Below the pieces are notes generated by a model. The model had not been told where the DNA came from, did not search any database, and saw only the letters and a program-made list of their open reading frames with translations. The translations under genes and the position numbers were made by a program. This document shows positions 5,175 through 6,348 of a stretch of DNA of 6,348 nucleotides, in pieces. Source of the stretch: Ferroglobus sp. (lineage in GTDB: Archaea; Halobacteriota; Archaeoglobi; Archaeoglobales; Archaeoglobaceae); assembly GCA_015520115.1 (NCBI GenBank), contig WAQS01000252.1:1-6348 (forward strand), given 5' to 3'. Numbering within the stretch: the first letter of the stretch is position 1; every line of letters begins with the position of its first letter.

Positions 5175-6050
5175 ATGATTGCCGGCTTTGGACCAGCTTT
5201 GGTGGATATAATAAATGTGATCGACAAATATCCCGAGAGGGGCGGACACGCAATTGTAAAAGAAAGTTTCAAGTTGCCGGGGGGAGCTGCAGCAAACGTC
5301 ATTTTCGGACTTGCAAGCTTCGGCGTGAAGGCGAAGTTCTTCTCTCCTATTGGTAAAGACGAAGAGGCGAAGATTTTCAGGGAAAGCATGGAGAGGGCTG
5401 GTGTGATTTTAAAGCTCTGGGAGGTTAATGGGAAAACGGGAGTGGTGGAAGTTTTCGTGGATAGTAGCGGGGAGAGGACGTTCTTCGTTCATCCAAATGC
5501 TTCAACTCATCTTGACGTCGAAATAGATGATGAGGAATTTTTTGATCTCGACTACGTTTACCTCGATCCTTATCCAAGCGAAAAGAGCCTCGATTTCCAC
5601 ACGAAAGTGGCTAAAAAGGCTAAGAAATTTAAGATAGAGGTGATTCTGAATCCCGGTTATCCCTACGCCTCCATGGGATTGAAGAAGTTGAAGGAGCTTT
5701 TGAAGTACGTCGATACTCTAATTCTTTCAGAGTCCGAACTCAAGCTACTTGGGGAGAGAGTTTTTGATTACTGTCCGACCGTCGTTGTTACCTTGGGTAA
5801 GCGGGGAGCCGAAGCTTACTCTAACGGCGTTTGGTTCTTCGAGAAAGCTTTTGAAGTGACTCCGGTTGACACCACTGGGGCTGGAGATGCCTTTGCTTCC
5901 GGATTCATTTACGGGAGAATTCTTGGGCTTGATATTAAGAAGTGCTTGAAGCTCGGAAACTTCGTAGCTTCCTACAACATTCAACACTATGGAGCGAGGA
6001 GTTTTCCGCCGAAGAGGATCGTTGATGAATTCATAAGAGCAATTTCATAA
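5175..6050 (+). CDS. PfkB/ribokinase-family carbohydrate or nucleoside kinase
   Basis: A 291-residue kinase of the ribokinase superfamily, close to the usual length of about 300. The N-terminus carries the substrate-binding GxGPALVDI segment. The first PfkB signature is LPGGAAANVIFGLASFG (34-50), followed by SPIGKDE. The second is DTTGAGDAFASGFI (232-245), with Asp238 as the expected catalytic base and the GAGD anion hole. ATP-site strands include VVVTLGKRGAEAY (203-215). The Asn of the usual N-x-x-E magnesium motif appears as Ser in LSESEL (184-189). The sequence does not identify the substrate; ribose, fructose 6-phosphate, adenosine/cytidine or another sugar are all possible in this family. 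The ATG at 5175 is the first start in frame with the signature and is probably leaderless. The last 20 bp overlap the convergent mptD gene. Confidence 0.9.
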   Translation: MIAGFGPALVDIINVIDKYPERGGHAIVKESFKLPGGAAANVIFGLASFGVKAKFFSPIGKDEEAKIFRESMERAGVILKLWEVNGKTGVVEVFVDSSGERTFFVHPNASTHLDVEIDDEEFFDLDYVYLDPYPSEKSLDFHTKVAKKAKKFKIEVILNPGYPYASMGLKKLKELLKYVDTLILSESELKLLGERVFDYCPTVVVTLGKRGAEAYSNGVWFFEKAFEVTPVDTTGAGDAFASGFIYGRILGLDIKKCLKLGNFVASYNIQHYGARSFPPKRIVDEFIRAIS

Positions 6051-6348
6051 GGGGATATTTCAGCTTTTTGTCGTATTCGAGTACAGCCTCAACTTCGTCG
6101 TCGTTTACCTTCACTTTCACTCTTGCAAAAATCATGTCTCCGTCGAGGGAAGTGTAGTTAAAGGATGAAAGCCTTTCTTTGAGCTTCTTCCTGTCTATCT
6201 TTACCTCGGCGTCAACTACATAAGGTTGCAGCTTCATACAACTTTCCATGGTTTTTTCGACAAGTTCGACATTTTCGAAACTCACAGGAATTCCGACAAA
6301 TTGATGGAAGAGGGCTCCGAGTTTTATTCCAGCCTCGAAAGCGGCAAC
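6031..6348 (-). CDS. mptD: Dihydroneopterin aldolase, archaeal MptD type (5' end beyond window)
   Basis: The reading frame is open from the right edge to the TGA at 6031, giving 105 visible residues. The first are VAAFEAGIKLGALFHQFVG, which I recognise as the conserved block of the archaeal MptD family (formerly DUF381). MptD cleaves dihydroneopterin to 6-hydroxymethyl-dihydropterin and glycolaldehyde in tetrahydromethanopterin synthesis. Visible Glu5, His15 and Gln41 keep the spacing I recall for the catalytic residues of the Methanocaldococcus jannaschii enzyme (E25, H35, Q61), so about 20 N-terminal residues should lie outside the window. A Tyr near the C-terminus (visible 92) is close to the recalled Y111 position. 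An internal GTG at 6285 could be mistaken for the start but would remove the catalytic Glu and His. The 3' end overlaps the PfkB kinase gene by 20 bp. H4MPT use fits Archaeoglobales or methanogens. Confidence 0.85.
   Translation of the reverse strand, partial: VAAFEAGIKLGALFHQFVGIPVSFENVELVEKTMESCMKLQPYVVDAEVKIDRKKLKERLSSFNYTSLDGDMIFARVKVKVNDDEVEAVLEYDKKLKYPLMKLLL
6065..6069 (+). terminator. Weak U-tract after the PfkB kinase gene
   Basis: Five T residues on the plus strand lie 14 bases past the kinase stop codon, inside the convergent mptD coding sequence. This would be a minimal archaeal U-tract terminator. No hairpin is evident and the tract is short, so the call is tentative. Confidence 0.2.

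Noticed and set aside
1..6348. Mobile element, CRISPR array, tRNA or rRNA
   Set aside because: I found no terminal inverted repeats, transposase, regularly spaced repeats or tRNA-like cloverleaf; nearly all sequence is explained by seven genes and short promoters.

Overview
The window looks like chromosomal DNA from a hyperthermophilic euryarchaeon, most likely the Archaeoglobales (Archaeoglobus, Ferroglobus or Geoglobus). The reasons are an archaeal-type DnaG primase, a stand-alone TFE-alpha, an archaeal DacZ-type diadenylate cyclase and an archaeal MptD-type dihydroneopterin aldolase (tetrahydromethanopterin pathway). Proteins are rich in Glu, Lys, Arg and Ile, and starts are preceded by BRE/TATA-like elements instead of bacterial -35/-10 boxes. 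The genus assignment is inference.

Layout, left to right. Positions 10-1983 (minus) hold a two-gene unit: dacZ (c-di-AMP synthase), followed with no spacer by an ArsA/Get3-family ATPase carrying a C-terminal HSP20-like domain. Positions 2036-3217 (minus) hold dnaG. Across a roughly 100 bp divergent promoter region lies tfe (3320-3847, plus). tfe runs tail-to-tail, with a 17 bp overlap, into an FAD/NAD(P)H disulfide oxidoreductase of the CoA-disulfide reductase/NADH oxidase family (3831-5129, minus). A 45 bp divergent promoter gap separates that gene from a PfkB-family sugar or nucleoside kinase (5175-6050, plus). The kinase gene in turn overlaps tail-to-tail by 20 bp the 3' end of mptD, which is cut by the right edge (6031-6348, minus).

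The DNA is almost fully coding. No gap exceeds about 100 bp, and I see no tRNA, rRNA, CRISPR, insertion sequence or integration site. Four of the five starts that have a visible promoter appear leaderless: a TATA-like box sits about 27 bp before the start codon and there is no Shine-Dalgarno. dnaG is the exception, with a clear GAGGTGA site that also decides its start. Two starts are revised: dnaG to the ATG at 3217 and the oxidoreductase to the GTG at 5129. mptD is open to the window edge instead of starting at the internal GTG at 6285.

Themes are information processing (primase, transcription initiation factor), nucleotide signalling (c-di-AMP), protein targeting or chaperoning (Get3-like), thiol redox and C1-carrier cofactor synthesis. 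I do not see a clearly new defence or mobile system. The most intriguing arrangement is the abutting dacZ/Get3-like pair directly downstream of the primase gene.
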